Source: ZC4RG42 sp003242425
GTDB taxonomy: Bacteria > Pseudomonadota > Gammaproteobacteria > Burkholderiales > SG8-39
Direction: 5' to 3'
DNA length: 21,768 nucleotides
NCBI GenBank assembly: GCA_937907425.1
Contig: CALCIE010000063.1
Location: forward strand, 1 to 21,768
Shown: positions 6,619-13,900 of the stretch, piece by piece
How the letters are laid out: every line of letters begins with the position of its first letter
How positions within the stretch are numbered: the stretch's first letter is position 1
The notes under the pieces: model-generated
Databases searched by the model: none
Told to the model about the DNA's origin: nothing
The model's input: the letters and a program-made list of their open reading frames with translations, nothing else
Program-made: the position numbers and the translations under genes

Positions 6619-7899
6619 TCAATTCGTCGGGAAAGGACCCCAAGCAGGTTCGCGCACGTCGGCTGCCGTCACCGACAAGCGCTGAGGACTCATGCGACCG
6701 TCGCTCGAGGTGATGGACAGCACGCCACGCCCCCCTACTTCGGTCGCATACAAAATCAGCTTGCCGTTGGGCGCGAAACTGGGCGACTCGTCCCGTTGCG
6801 TATCGGTCAGCACCTGCGATTGTCCACTTGCCAGGTCCATCACCGCAACCCGGAATTGACCCTCTTCACGCGTGACATAGGCCATCGTGCGCCCGTCCGG
6901 GCTGATCCGCGGGCTCACGTTGTAACTCCCCGAAAGTGTCACGCGCTCGACACGCCCTCCGGTCAGCGACATACGGTAGATCTGCGGCGACCCGCCGCGA
7001 TCGGACGTGAAGTAAATCGTCTGGCCGTCCGGTGCGAAGAACGGCTCGGTATCGATGGCACGGGTATGGGTCAGACGCCGCAGTCCCGTACCGTCGGCAT
7101 TGACCAGGAATATTTGGGTGCCACCTTCCTTGGACAAGGCCACTGCGAGCTGGCGACCGTCCGGCGACCAGGCCGGCGCACTGTTCGAACCGGGGAAACT
7201 CGCCACCGCCCTGCGCTGGCCGGTATGCAGGTTGTGGACGTAGACGACCGGCCGCTTGTTCTCGAAGGAGACGTAGGCAATCTGGGTACCGTCCGGCGAC
7301 CAGGCCGGCGACAGGATCGGCTCCCGCGAGCTGAGCGCCGTCTGCGGATTCATGCCGTCGGCGTCGGCGATCTGAAGCTGGTAATTGGTCCCGGCCTTGA
7401 CCACGTAGGCCAGACGGGTGCTGAACACGCCGCGGTCGCCCGTCAGCTTCTCGTAGATGTAATCGGCGATCCGGTGCGCCACCCGCCGGGCCTGGTCCGG
7501 CGTCACGTTGAAGCTCAGGCCGCCGAGCGAAGTCTGGCGGGGCACGTCGTAGAGCCGGAAGCGCACTTCCACCCGGCCGCCCGCCTGCGGGTAGACGCCG
7601 CCCACGGCGATGGCATCGGCCGAGCGGGCGCGCCAGGCGCCCAGATCGACGGGACTGTCGTCGGACAGGGGCGGGTTCTGCGGCGGCACGTACAGGGTCC
7701 GGAACCGTCCGCTGCGCGTGAGGTCGGCTTCCACGACCTGGGTGATGGAGGTGGGCAGGGCGCTCTCGCCCACGAACGGCGCGATCGCGATGGGGATCTG
7801 GTTCGCCCCGCCGCCGGTGATCTCGATGTTGAGCTGGGCGTGGGCGGTACCGGCCCACAACAGCAGGCCGAACAGGAAGAGTCGTAGCGGTAAAGTCAC
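6619..7899 (-). CDS. tolB: Tol-Pal system periplasmic beta-propeller protein TolB
   Basis: TolB is the periplasmic partner of Pal and TolA. The frame ends at 6619 and shows QLNIEITGGGANQIPIAIAP at the mature N-terminus. An N-terminal D2-type domain follows, then a six-bladed propeller with repeated SPAWSPDG, SAPAWSPDGRQLA, EPFFAPDGQTIYFTSDRGG and SPRISPDGR blades. I place the start at GTG 7899, giving 426 residues with a compact 21-residue signal peptide (MTLPLRL, hydrophobic LFLFGLLLW, AGTAHA). An in-frame ATG at 7929 would add ten residues including two acidic ones, and a TTG at 7959 is also possible. The ATG at 7929 overlaps a consensus TATAAT, which argues for the GTG when transcription starts there. 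The start is uncertain, the identity is not. Confidence 0.95.
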   Translation of the reverse strand: MTLPLRLFLFGLLLWAGTAHAQLNIEITGGGANQIPIAIAPFVGESALPTSITQVVEADLTRSGRFRTLYVPPQNPPLSDDSPVDLGAWRARSADAIAVGGVYPQAGGRVEVRFRLYDVPRQTSLGGLSFNVTPDQARRVAHRIADYIYEKLTGDRGVFSTRLAYVVKAGTNYQLQIADADGMNPQTALSSREPILSPAWSPDGTQIAYVSFENKRPVVYVHNLHTGQRRAVASFPGSNSAPAWSPDGRQLAVALSKEGGTQIFLVNADGTGLRRLTHTRAIDTEPFFAPDGQTIYFTSDRGGSPQIYRMSLTGGRVERVTLSGSYNVSPRISPDGRTMAYVTREEGQFRVAVMDLASGQSQVLTDTQRDESPSFAPNGKLILYATEVGGRGVLSITSSDGRMSPQRLSVTAADVREPAWGPFPTN

Positions 7900-7927
7900 G
7901 TCGTCGTAGACCGCGAAGTTGCGGCGC

Positions 7928-7956
7928 ATTATATCGAGTCGTTTATCTAGCCAGAA
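7928..7956 (-). promoter_or_regulatory. Probable internal promoter upstream of tolB
   Basis: On the minus strand a perfect TATAAT (7933-7928) is preceded at 17 bases by TTCTGG (7956-7951), a weak -35 box. It lies in the 83-base gap between tolA and the chosen tolB start. The predicted transcription start near 7921 lies upstream of GTG 7899. In E. coli tolB-pal-cpoB is also transcribed from its own promoter, which makes this placement plausible. The weak -35 keeps confidence moderate. Confidence 0.5.
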
Positions 7957-7982
7957 CAATGCCGTGTCGCCGCCAGGCGACG

Positions 7983-8831
7983 CTATTCCACCGGCCGGAA
8001 CCTGAGATTCAGGCGCGGCTCGAAGAGTTCCCGCCGCTCGGGCAGGGGCAGCGGCGAGGACTTCCAGATCGCCCGCTCCACGGCGGCGTCATAACTGGGG
8101 ACGCCGCTCGATTTCCTCAAGGTGACCGACACGACCTCGCCGGTCGGCAACTGCTGCACCTCGAACTGCGCCTCGGGGTTGCCCGGGATATCGGGCGGCA
8201 GCACGACGTTGCCGCGGATCTTGGCGCGGATCTTGTCCACATAGGCGGCGCGCGCCGTCGGGTCGCCCGGCGCCGGCGCGCCGGTGACCGGGCCGCTGCT
8301 CGGCTTGGGCGGCGCCTCGACATTGCCCAATTCCGCCAGCATGCGCTTGCGTTCCGCTTCGGCGATCTCGCGCCGGTAGCGCTCTTCCGCCTCGCGTTTG
8401 CGGCGCGCCTCTTCTTCCGCCTTTCTCTTGCGCTCGGCCTCTTCCTTCTTCTTCCGTTCGGCCTCTTCCTTCGCCTTGCGCAGCCGCTCTTCCTCTTCCT
8501 TCTTCTTCAGCTCTTCCTGGCGCTTCTTCTCCTGCTCGAGCGCGATGTCCGGCTTCTTCGGCTCGGGCTTGGGTTCGGGTTTCGGCGGCTCCGGCTTCGG
8601 CTCGGGTTTGGGTTCCGGCTTGGGCTCGGGCTGCGGCGGTTCCGGCCGGGACGGCGGCTGCGGCTGCACCTTCGGCAGCTCGCTCCACAACTCCGCCACC
8701 ATGGGTGTCGGATGCTCTGTCGTCCAGCGCACGCCGAAGAACAGGAACAGCGCGAGCAGCAGATGCACGCCCACGGCGAGCACGAGCGCGAGCTTGCGCC
8801 CCGGTTCCGGGCGACGATCCTGCAGGTCCAT
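7983..8831 (-). CDS. tolA: Tol system inner-membrane spanning protein TolA
   Basis: This 282-residue protein has the three-part TolA layout. A single N-terminal membrane anchor (about 13-34) carries the conserved Ser/His face reduced to GVHLLLALF. Next come a stiff Pro/Glu/Lys segment (about 60-95) and a highly charged Lys/Glu/Arg helix (about 97-167). The C-terminal TonB-like domain III (about 195-282) includes TGEVVSVTLRKSSGVPSYD and AAVERAIWKSSPLPLP. TolA reaches across the periplasm to TolB/Pal, powered by TolQR. Its ATG shares one base with the tolR stop codon (TGATG), so the two are coupled. It is shorter than the E. coli protein (about 420 residues) because the helical domain is shorter. 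Confidence 0.96.
   Translation of the reverse strand: MDLQDRRPEPGRKLALVLAVGVHLLLALFLFFGVRWTTEHPTPMVAELWSELPKVQPQPPSRPEPPQPEPKPEPKPEPKPEPPKPEPKPEPKKPDIALEQEKKRQEELKKKEEEERLRKAKEEAERKKKEEAERKRKAEEEARRKREAEERYRREIAEAERKRMLAELGNVEAPPKPSSGPVTGAPAPGDPTARAAYVDKIRAKIRGNVVLPPDIPGNPEAQFEVQQLPTGEVVSVTLRKSSGVPSYDAAVERAIWKSSPLPLPERRELFEPRLNLRFRPVE
8550..8645 (-). repeat. Pro-Glu-Lys tandem repeat inside tolA
   Basis: The DNA encodes repeated Pro-Glu-Pro-Lys units in tolA (residues 63-94). The repeat copies show synonymous changes, so the nucleotide repeats are degenerate. A rigid extended linker is the expected effect. Copy-number variation among strains is possible. Confidence 0.7.
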
Positions 8832-9247
8832 CAGCGGTCCGCCGGTTTCACCATGAGGCCGACACGCGCCACCTGCTGCCGTTGCAGCTCTTCCATCACC
8901 TTGAGCACGGCTTCGTAGCGCACATCCTTGTCGGCCGAAATCACCACTGCCCGTTCGGGCGATTGCGCCTGTTTGGTCTTCACGGCTTCGACGAGCCCGC
9001 GCATGTCGACATCGCGATCGGCCGGCTTGCCCTGCGTGCGTTCGCGCAGCACCATCGAGCCGTCTCGCCTGACGATCACCTCCAGCGGCGCCTCGGGCAC
9101 CTGCGCCGCCGACTTGCCCACGCTGGGCAGCTCCACCAGCGCCGGATTGAGCATCGGCGCCGTCACCATGAAGATGACGAGCAGCACCAGCATCACGTCG
9201 ATGTACGGCACGACGTTGATCTGGTTCATCAGCTTGCGTTGTCTCAT
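8831..9247 (-). CDS. tolR: Tol system proton-channel subunit TolR (ExbD family)
   Basis: This 138-residue ExbD/TolR protein has one N-terminal membrane span, NVVPYIDVMLVLLVIFMV (11-28). Asp17 in it is the proton-carrying aspartate, equivalent to Asp23 of E. coli TolR. The periplasmic domain (about 40-138) ends in the usual KVMEELQRQQVARVGLMVKP. It forms the motor with TolQ, uses proton motive force to energise TolA, and contributes to outer-membrane invagination at division. AGGA lies upstream of the ATG, and the stop codon overlaps the start of tolA. Confidence 0.97.
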   Translation of the reverse strand: MRQRKLMNQINVVPYIDVMLVLLVIFMVTAPMLNPALVELPSVGKSAAQVPEAPLEVIVRRDGSMVLRERTQGKPADRDVDMRGLVEAVKTKQAQSPERAVVISADKDVRYEAVLKVMEELQRQQVARVGLMVKPADR

Positions 9248-9274
9248 GGCGCTTCCTGTCGCGAGGCGTTCACC

Positions 9275-10015
9275 TCACTTCACCGTGCGTTGCGGCGCGC
9301 GGTAGCCGGGCGCCTGCGAGTGCTCCGGTCGCTGCAGCGGCCGGTGCGCCTGGCGCTGCAGGATGTTGGAGAACTCCTCCATGAAGCTTTCGAAATGGAT
9401 CGAAAGCCGGTCGATGTCGTGCGAGAAGCGGTTGTAGGCCACCACCGCCGGAATCGCCGCGAACAGACCGATGGCCGTGGCGACCAGCGCTTCGGCGATG
9501 CCGGGCGCGACGGTCGCGAGCGTCGCGGAGGTCACGTTCGCCAGGCCGCGGAAGGCATGCATGATGCCCCATACCGTCCCGAGCAGACCCACGTAGGGGC
9601 TCACCGAGCCGACCGAGGCGAGGAACGCGAGATGCGATTCCAGATAATCGATCTCGCGCTGATAGGTCGCACGCATCGCACGGCGGGCGCTGTCGACCAG
9701 ATCGCTCGAATCGACGTCCTGCGACTTGAGTTTCACGAAGTCGCGGAACCCCGCCTCGAAGATCCGCTCGAGCGAACCGGTGCGGTGTCGCGCGTTCACG
9801 GCGGCCTGATAGAGCGCGTTCAGATCGGGCCGGCTCCAGAACGTGCGCTCGAACTCCTCCGTCTGCTTGCGCGCGGTGCGGATCACGAACATCTTGCGGA
9901 AGATGTAGTACCAGGAAACCACCGACACGCCGAGCAGCAGGGCCATGATCGCCTGCACGACCCAGCTCGCGTTGAGGATGAGTTCCAGGATCGAAAGATC
10001 TTGTGTCACGTTCAT
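9275..10015 (-). CDS. tolQ: Tol system proton-channel subunit TolQ (ExbB/MotA family)
   Basis: This 246-residue inner-membrane protein has three predicted spans, at about 16-38, 128-152 and 172-194. Characteristic sequences are SVSPYVGLLGTVWGIMHAF (137-155) and GIAEALVATAIGLFAAIPAV (172-191), where the pore-lining Thr residues of the TolQ/ExbB pentamer lie. The large cytoplasmic loop between spans 1 and 2 includes ARRAMRATYQREIDYLESHL (110-129). It is 28 bases after ybgC and 27 bases before tolR. The last 25 residues are polar and Pro/Arg-rich, beyond the usual core. Confidence 0.97.
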   Translation of the reverse strand: MNVTQDLSILELILNASWVVQAIMALLLGVSVVSWYYIFRKMFVIRTARKQTEEFERTFWSRPDLNALYQAAVNARHRTGSLERIFEAGFRDFVKLKSQDVDSSDLVDSARRAMRATYQREIDYLESHLAFLASVGSVSPYVGLLGTVWGIMHAFRGLANVTSATLATVAPGIAEALVATAIGLFAAIPAVVAYNRFSHDIDRLSIHFESFMEEFSNILQRQAHRPLQRPEHSQAPGYRAPQRTVK

Positions 10016-10043
10016 ATCCGGTTCGGCGCGAAGCCGCCTCGCA

Positions 10044-10463
10044 TTATTGGGGTTGCACTTGCGCGCGCAGCCGCTCGGGGACGGGAATGGGTTTCAGCGT
10101 CCGCGGATGCACCGTGGCGATGCTGACCTGCGCGCTCACGAGCGTTTCCTCACCGCGCTTGATGAGCTGCTCGAAAATCAGCCGTGCGCGCCCCGCGTGA
10201 CGCACCGCGACCGTGATCTGCAGGGAATCGTGCAGCCGCGCGGGCTTGTGATAGCGCATCTCCAGCGCATAGACCACGAACAGCACGCCGTCCTCGGCGC
10301 GTTGCAGCTCGGCGACGTTGTAGCCGAGCGACTGCAAAAATTCGGTGCGCGCCGCTTCCATGAAATGCAGGTAATTGCCATGGAAGACGATGCCGCCCGC
10401 ATCGGTGTCGTGAAAGTACACCCGGACCGGCCAGACGAAGGGCCGGGGCCCCGCCTCATTCAT
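10044..10463 (-). CDS. ybgC: Acyl-CoA thioesterase YbgC (hotdog fold, tol-pal associated)
   Basis: This 139-residue hotdog-fold thioesterase carries FHDTDAGGIVFHGNYLHFME (17-36). Asp21 is the likely catalytic residue of the 4-hydroxybenzoyl-CoA thioesterase type. YbgC hydrolyses short- and medium-chain acyl-CoA or acyl-ACP and is bound to the cytoplasmic side of the envelope in E. coli. Its link to Tol-Pal is mainly gene order, kept here as the first gene before tolQ. The ATG overlaps the end of ruvB by 8 bases (ATGAATGA), indicating translational coupling. Confidence 0.95.
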   Translation of the reverse strand: MNEAGPRPFVWPVRVYFHDTDAGGIVFHGNYLHFMEAARTEFLQSLGYNVAELQRAEDGVLFVVYALEMRYHKPARLHDSLQITVAVRHAGRARLIFEQLIKRGEETLVSAQVSIATVHPRTLKPIPVPERLRAQVQPQ

Positions 10464-11502
10464 CGTCGAACAACTCCCCGACTGCGCCGCCAGCGCGCGG
10501 CGCGTTGAAACCGAAATGGCGATAGGCGCTCGGCGTCGCCGTGCGTCCGCGCGGCGTGCGCTGCAGATAGCCTTGCTGGATCAGATAAGGTTCGAGGACA
10601 TCCTCGATGGTGTCGCGTTCTTCGCCGATCGCCGCGGCGAGGTTGTCGATGCCGACCGGCCCGCCGCCGAATTTTTCGATCACGGCGAGCAGCAATTTGC
10701 GGTCCATGATGTCCAGGCCGCGCTTGTCCACATCCAGCATCGACAGCGCCGCATCGGCGATCTCCTGGGTGATGCGGCCCTGGCCCTTCACCTGGGCGTA
10801 GTCGCGCACGCGGCGCAACAATCTGTTGGCGATGCGCGGTGTCCCCCGGGAACGACGCGCGACTTCCATTGCGCCGCCCTCGTCCATCTCCACGTTGAGC
10901 AGCGCGGCAGAGCGCGTGACGATCTGCTTGATTTCCTCCGGCGTGTAGAACTCCAGCCGCGCGACGATGCCGAAGCGGTCGCGCAAGGGGTTGGTCAGCA
11001 TGCCCGCGCGCGTGGTCGCGCCCACCAGCGTGAAAGGCGGCAGATCGAGCTTCACCGAGCGCGCCGCCGGCCCTTCGCCGATCATGATGTCGATCTGGTA
11101 GTCCTCGAGCGCGGGGTAGAGGATTTCCTCCACCACCGGCGACAGGCGATGGATCTCGTCGATGAACAGCACGTCGTTCGGCTCGAGATTGGTGAGCAGC
11201 GCGGCGAGATCGCCCGGGCGCTCCAGCACCGGCCCGGAGGTCTGGCGCAGGTTGACGCCCATCTCGCGCGCGATGATGTGCGCGAGCGTGGTCTTGCCCA
11301 GGCCGGGCGGGCCGAACAGCAGCACGTGGTCGAGCGCTTCCCCGCGGCTGCGCGCGGCCTGGATGAAAATCTGCAACTGGTTGCGGATCTTCTCCTGGCC
11401 GACGTAGTCGCTCAACTGCTTCGGCCGCAGCGCGCGTTCGAGCGCTTCCTCCTGCGAGCCGGCGGGCTCCGGCGAGATGAGCCGGTCTGTTTCGATCGCC
11501 AT
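10456..11502 (-). CDS. ruvB: Holliday junction branch-migration ATPase RuvB
   Basis: This 348-residue AAA+ motor forms hexameric rings and pumps DNA through the RuvA-bound junction. Walker A GPPGLGKT is at 64-71, Walker B FIDEIH at 113-118, sensor GATTRAGML at 161-169, and the arginine finger is in LRDRFG (Arg174). A winged-helix C-terminal domain ends at RGRTATPSAYRHFG. The ATG at 11502 has no evident Shine-Dalgarno, and a hairpin fills the spacer immediately before it. The gene follows ruvA by 44 bases and overlaps ybgC. Confidence 0.98.
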   Translation of the reverse strand: MAIETDRLISPEPAGSQEEALERALRPKQLSDYVGQEKIRNQLQIFIQAARSRGEALDHVLLFGPPGLGKTTLAHIIAREMGVNLRQTSGPVLERPGDLAALLTNLEPNDVLFIDEIHRLSPVVEEILYPALEDYQIDIMIGEGPAARSVKLDLPPFTLVGATTRAGMLTNPLRDRFGIVARLEFYTPEEIKQIVTRSAALLNVEMDEGGAMEVARRSRGTPRIANRLLRRVRDYAQVKGQGRITQEIADAALSMLDVDKRGLDIMDRKLLLAVIEKFGGGPVGIDNLAAAIGEERDTIEDVLEPYLIQQGYLQRTPRGRTATPSAYRHFGFNAPRAGGAVGELFDDE

Positions 11503-11541
11503 GGTCGCGGATTATGGCAGCATCGCGGGCGGGCCGCGACC
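11503..11541 (-). promoter_or_regulatory. Hairpin filling the ruvA-ruvB spacer
   Basis: A perfect 8-bp inverted repeat, GGTCGCGG (minus strand 11541-11534... read as arm) and CCGCGACC (11510-11503), encloses 23 bases. It starts 5 bases after the ruvA stop and its second arm touches the ruvB ATG. It is all G/C but one pair per arm, so it should be stable in RNA. No T-run follows, so it is not a standard terminator. A role in ruvB translation or mRNA stability is inference. Confidence 0.45.
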
Positions 11542-11546
11542 TGCGT

Positions 11547-12128
11547 TCAGCTTTTCGAGAGCGCCTTGAGCGCCTGTTTGATGCCTTCGGAGACCGACAG
11601 TCCCTCGGGCAACTGCTTGACCGCGGCGAGCGCTTCGCGTTCGTTGTAGCCGAGCGCAAGCAGCGCGTGCAGGATGTCGCTCGACTCCGGTTGCGTGCGA
11701 TTGACCGCAGCCGCGCCGCCGAGTTCGACGCCGAGCTTGTCCTTCAATTCAAGCAGCAGGCGTTCGGCGGTCTTCTTGCCGATGCCGGGGATCTTGGTGA
11801 GCCGCCCGGTCTCCTGCAGCGTCACGGCTTCGGCCAGGTCCGCCACCGACATGCCGGAGAGCACCGCCAGCGCGGTACGCGCGCCGATGCCGCTGATCTT
11901 CACGAGCTGGCGGAAGACCTTGCGTTCCGACTCGGTCAGGAAACCGAACAGCAGATGCGCATCCTCGCGCACCACCATGTGCGTGAGCAGCGTCACCCGT
12001 TCCCCGTTCTGGGGCAGGTTGTAGAAGGTGCTCATCGGCACCTCCAGCTCGTAGCCCACGCCGTGGCAGTCCACAAGGATCTGCGGCGGGTTCTTTTCCA
12101 GCAGGATGCCTTGTATGCGTCCGATCAC
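11547..12128 (-). CDS. ruvA: Holliday junction DNA helicase subunit RuvA
   Basis: This 193-residue protein binds four-way junctions as a tetramer and loads RuvB. An OB-fold domain covers 1-64 and includes the acidic pin Glu55/Asp56 in VREDAHLLFGF. Two helix-hairpin-helix motifs follow (ISGIGARTALAVL at 78-90, IPGIGKKTAERLLLEL at 113-128). After a flexible linker comes domain III (about 148-193), which contacts RuvB. The start is GTG at 12128, because RuvA proteins begin with M-I-G-R and the frame upstream is arginine-rich shadow over the neighbouring gene. It lies 10 bases after the coiled-coil gene. Confidence 0.97.
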   Translation of the reverse strand: MIGRIQGILLEKNPPQILVDCHGVGYELEVPMSTFYNLPQNGERVTLLTHMVVREDAHLLFGFLTESERKVFRQLVKISGIGARTALAVLSGMSVADLAEAVTLQETGRLTKIPGIGKKTAERLLLELKDKLGVELGGAAAVNRTQPESSDILHALLALGYNEREALAAVKQLPEGLSVSEGIKQALKALSKS

Positions 12129-12138
12129 GCCGTACCGC

Positions 12139-12555
12139 TCACACGAAGTTGCTGAAAATGGCCAGGCACAGCGCGAGGAAAGCGGTGCCGAAAGCGATGA
12201 GGCTCGTCCAGCGCGCCGCCTCGATGCGGCGGTGCAGCGTCTCGCGCAGCCCCGCCACTTCGGCGCGCTCCTTTTCCAGCGCCGCGATCTGTTCCTTGAG
12301 CTCGGCGATGAGCCGTTCATGCTCCGTCGCGCCCGCCTCCAGCGCCTTCACCGTCTGCTGCAACTGCTCGGCGAGCGCCTTGATCGCCTCGGCGTTGCGC
12401 TGCACCGCCTGCTGCAGTTCCGCGATCTGCTGGGCGGTAAGATCGGCCGCGTCCTTCGCGCCCTCCTTGTTCTTGGTGAAGGCCGGCAGCCGGTCGGCGA
12501 CGATTTCCGCCACATAAGGCAGTCCCGCTTTCAGCAGACTGAGCCAAGCGCTCAT
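12139..12555 (-). CDS. Small tail-anchored coiled-coil protein in the ruv cluster, function unknown
   Basis: This 138-residue protein belongs to no family I can name. It begins with an amphipathic stretch (SAWLSLLKAGLPYVAEIVAD, 2-21). A long charged helix with heptad character covers about 38-112 (AELQQAVQRNAEAIKALAEQ, LIAELKEQIAALEKERAEVA). It ends with one strongly hydrophobic C-terminal span (about 117-135, SLIAFGTAFLALCLAIF). The layout predicts a cytoplasmic coiled coil anchored by its tail in the inner membrane. The ATG at 12555 has a strong GGAGGG Shine-Dalgarno 7 bases upstream, which supports real translation. It sits 14 bases after ruvC and 10 bases before ruvA, so it is expressed with the resolvasome genes. 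Whether it acts with Ruv proteins is unknown. Confidence 0.85.
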   Translation of the reverse strand: MSAWLSLLKAGLPYVAEIVADRLPAFTKNKEGAKDAADLTAQQIAELQQAVQRNAEAIKALAEQLQQTVKALEAGATEHERLIAELKEQIAALEKERAEVAGLRETLHRRIEAARWTSLIAFGTAFLALCLAIFSNFV

Positions 12556-12569
12556 GATCGTGCCCTCCG

Positions 12570-13130
12570 CTAAAGGGTCGTGCGCCGGCGCGCGCGGCCC
12601 TGGATGAGACGGCCGCCGCGTATGCGGTAGCCGCTGGTCGCCAGGGCGCCCAGCCCCTGTCCGCCGTGCGCGTGGCAGATGGCGCAGGCGAGCGCGTCGG
12701 CGGCGTCCGTACTGGGATGACCGGGGAGTTTCAGCAGACGCTTCACCATCTCCTGCACCTGCTCCTTGCGCGCATGGCCGGTGCCCACCACCGCCTGCTT
12801 CACCTGCAGGGCCGTGTACTCGCACACCGGCAACTGCGCCGCCACCGCCGCGCAGATCGCCGTCCCGCGCGCCTGGCCCAGCAGCAGCGTGGACTGGGGG
12901 TTGACGTTGACGAACACCTTTTCGATCGCCACTTGCGCCGGCCGGTAGGTGGCGATCACCTCGCCGAGCGAATCCAGGATGATCTTGAGGCGCTCGGGCA
13001 GGCTGTCGATCTCCGGCGTGCGGATGCAGCCGCTCGTCACGTAGGCGAGCCGGGTGCCGGTCTTGTCGATAATGCCGAAGCCGGTCACCCGCAGGCCGGG
13101 GTCGATGCCGAGGATGCGGAGCGCGCCCAA
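12570..13130 (-). CDS. ruvC: Holliday junction resolvase RuvC
   Basis: This 186-residue RNase H-fold endonuclease resolves Holliday junctions by paired nicks. The acidic catalytic residues are visible as Asp10 (ILGIDPGLRVTGFG), Glu70 (VAIEKVFVNVNP) and Asp142/Asp145 (STDAADALACAICHAH). The start is TTG at 13130, preceded by AGGA 5 bases upstream and only one base after the yebC stop. No ATG lies between, and the family homology starts four residues in. The C-terminal tail (about 170-186) is Arg-rich. It heads the ruv genes after yebC, a common proteobacterial order. Confidence 0.97.
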   Translation of the reverse strand: MGALRILGIDPGLRVTGFGIIDKTGTRLAYVTSGCIRTPEIDSLPERLKIILDSLGEVIATYRPAQVAIEKVFVNVNPQSTLLLGQARGTAICAAVAAQLPVCEYTALQVKQAVVGTGHARKEQVQEMVKRLLKLPGHPSTDAADALACAICHAHGGQGLGALATSGYRIRGGRLIQGRARRRTTL

Positions 13131-13131
13131 A

Positions 13132-13860
13132 CTAATCCTGCAAGACCGCGGTGGTATAGACTTCCTGCACGTCGTCGAGCGCTTCCAGCGCGTCGAGCAG
13201 TTTCTGCATTTTCACCGCGTCCTCGCCCTTCAGCTCCACTTCGTTGAGCGGCTTGTGGGTGATCTCGGCGAACTCCGGTTTGAGGCCGGCCTGCTCCAGC
13301 GCCGCCTTGACCGCATGGAATTCGTTGGTCGGCGGCGTGATGACCTCGATGCTGCCGTCGTCGTTGGTGATGATGTCCTCGGCGCCGGCTTCCAGCGCGA
13401 TCTCCATCACCTTGTCCTCGTCCGCACCGGGCGCCAGGACGAGCTGGCCGCAGTGCTTGAACAGGAAGGCGACCGAACCGTCGGTCCCCAGGTTGCCGCC
13501 GTGCTTGGAGAAAACGTGCCGCACGTCGGCCACCGTCCGGGTGCGGTTGTCGGTCAGGCAGTCCACCATCACCGCGGCGCCGCCGATGCCGTAGCCTTCG
13601 TAGCGCACTTCCTCGTACTGCGCCCCTTCCAGCTCGCCGGTGCCGCGCTTGATGGCGCGCTCGACGTTCTCCTTCGGCATATTGGCTTCCTGCGCCTTGT
13701 CCATCGCCAGGCGCAGGCGCGGGTTCATGGCCGGGTCTCCGCCGCCCAGGCGCGCAGCGACCGTGATCTCCTTGATGAGCCGGGTGAAGATCTTGCCCTT
13801 CTTGGCGTCAGCGGCCGCCTTCTTGTGCTTGATGTTGGCCCATTTGCTGTGTCCAGCCAT
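13132..13860 (-). CDS. yebC: YebC/PmpR family protein (transcription or translation regulator)
   Basis: This 242-residue YebC/TACO1 family protein starts with the invariant MAGHSKWANIKHKKAAADAK. RLGGGDPAMNPRLRLAMDKA (37-57 region), NMPKENVERAIKRGTGE and the acidic surface near VRYEGYGIGGAAVMVDCLTDN follow. Family members were described as DNA-binding regulators of ruv and quorum-sensing genes. More recent work links some homologues to relieving ribosome stalling at polyproline. The nearby tolA is proline-rich, but any link is speculation. The start at 13860 drops six residues present in a longer GTG-type frame. Its 5' leader contains an inverted repeat (13883-13900). Confidence 0.95.
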   Translation of the reverse strand: MAGHSKWANIKHKKAAADAKKGKIFTRLIKEITVAARLGGGDPAMNPRLRLAMDKAQEANMPKENVERAIKRGTGELEGAQYEEVRYEGYGIGGAAVMVDCLTDNRTRTVADVRHVFSKHGGNLGTDGSVAFLFKHCGQLVLAPGADEDKVMEIALEAGAEDIITNDDGSIEVITPPTNEFHAVKAALEQAGLKPEFAEITHKPLNEVELKGEDAVKMQKLLDALEALDDVQEVYTTAVLQD

Positions 13861-13882
13861 AGTGCTCTCGCTGCTCAATGGT

Positions 13883-13900
13883 CACGAACCGGAGTTCGTG
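13883..13900. promoter_or_regulatory. Perfect inverted repeat in the yebC leader
   Basis: CACGAAC and GTTCGTG form a perfect 7-bp inverted repeat around four bases (CGGA on the plus strand). It lies 22 bases upstream of the yebC ATG and 71 bases upstream of the divergent HerA-like gene. It could be an operator or an RNA hairpin. There is no T-run, so it is not a terminator for either strand. Confidence 0.4.

Noticed and set aside
8331..8645. Low-complexity tract considered as a possible unstable or foreign repeat
   Set aside because: It is in frame and encodes the expected Pro/Glu/Lys linker and helical domain of TolA.
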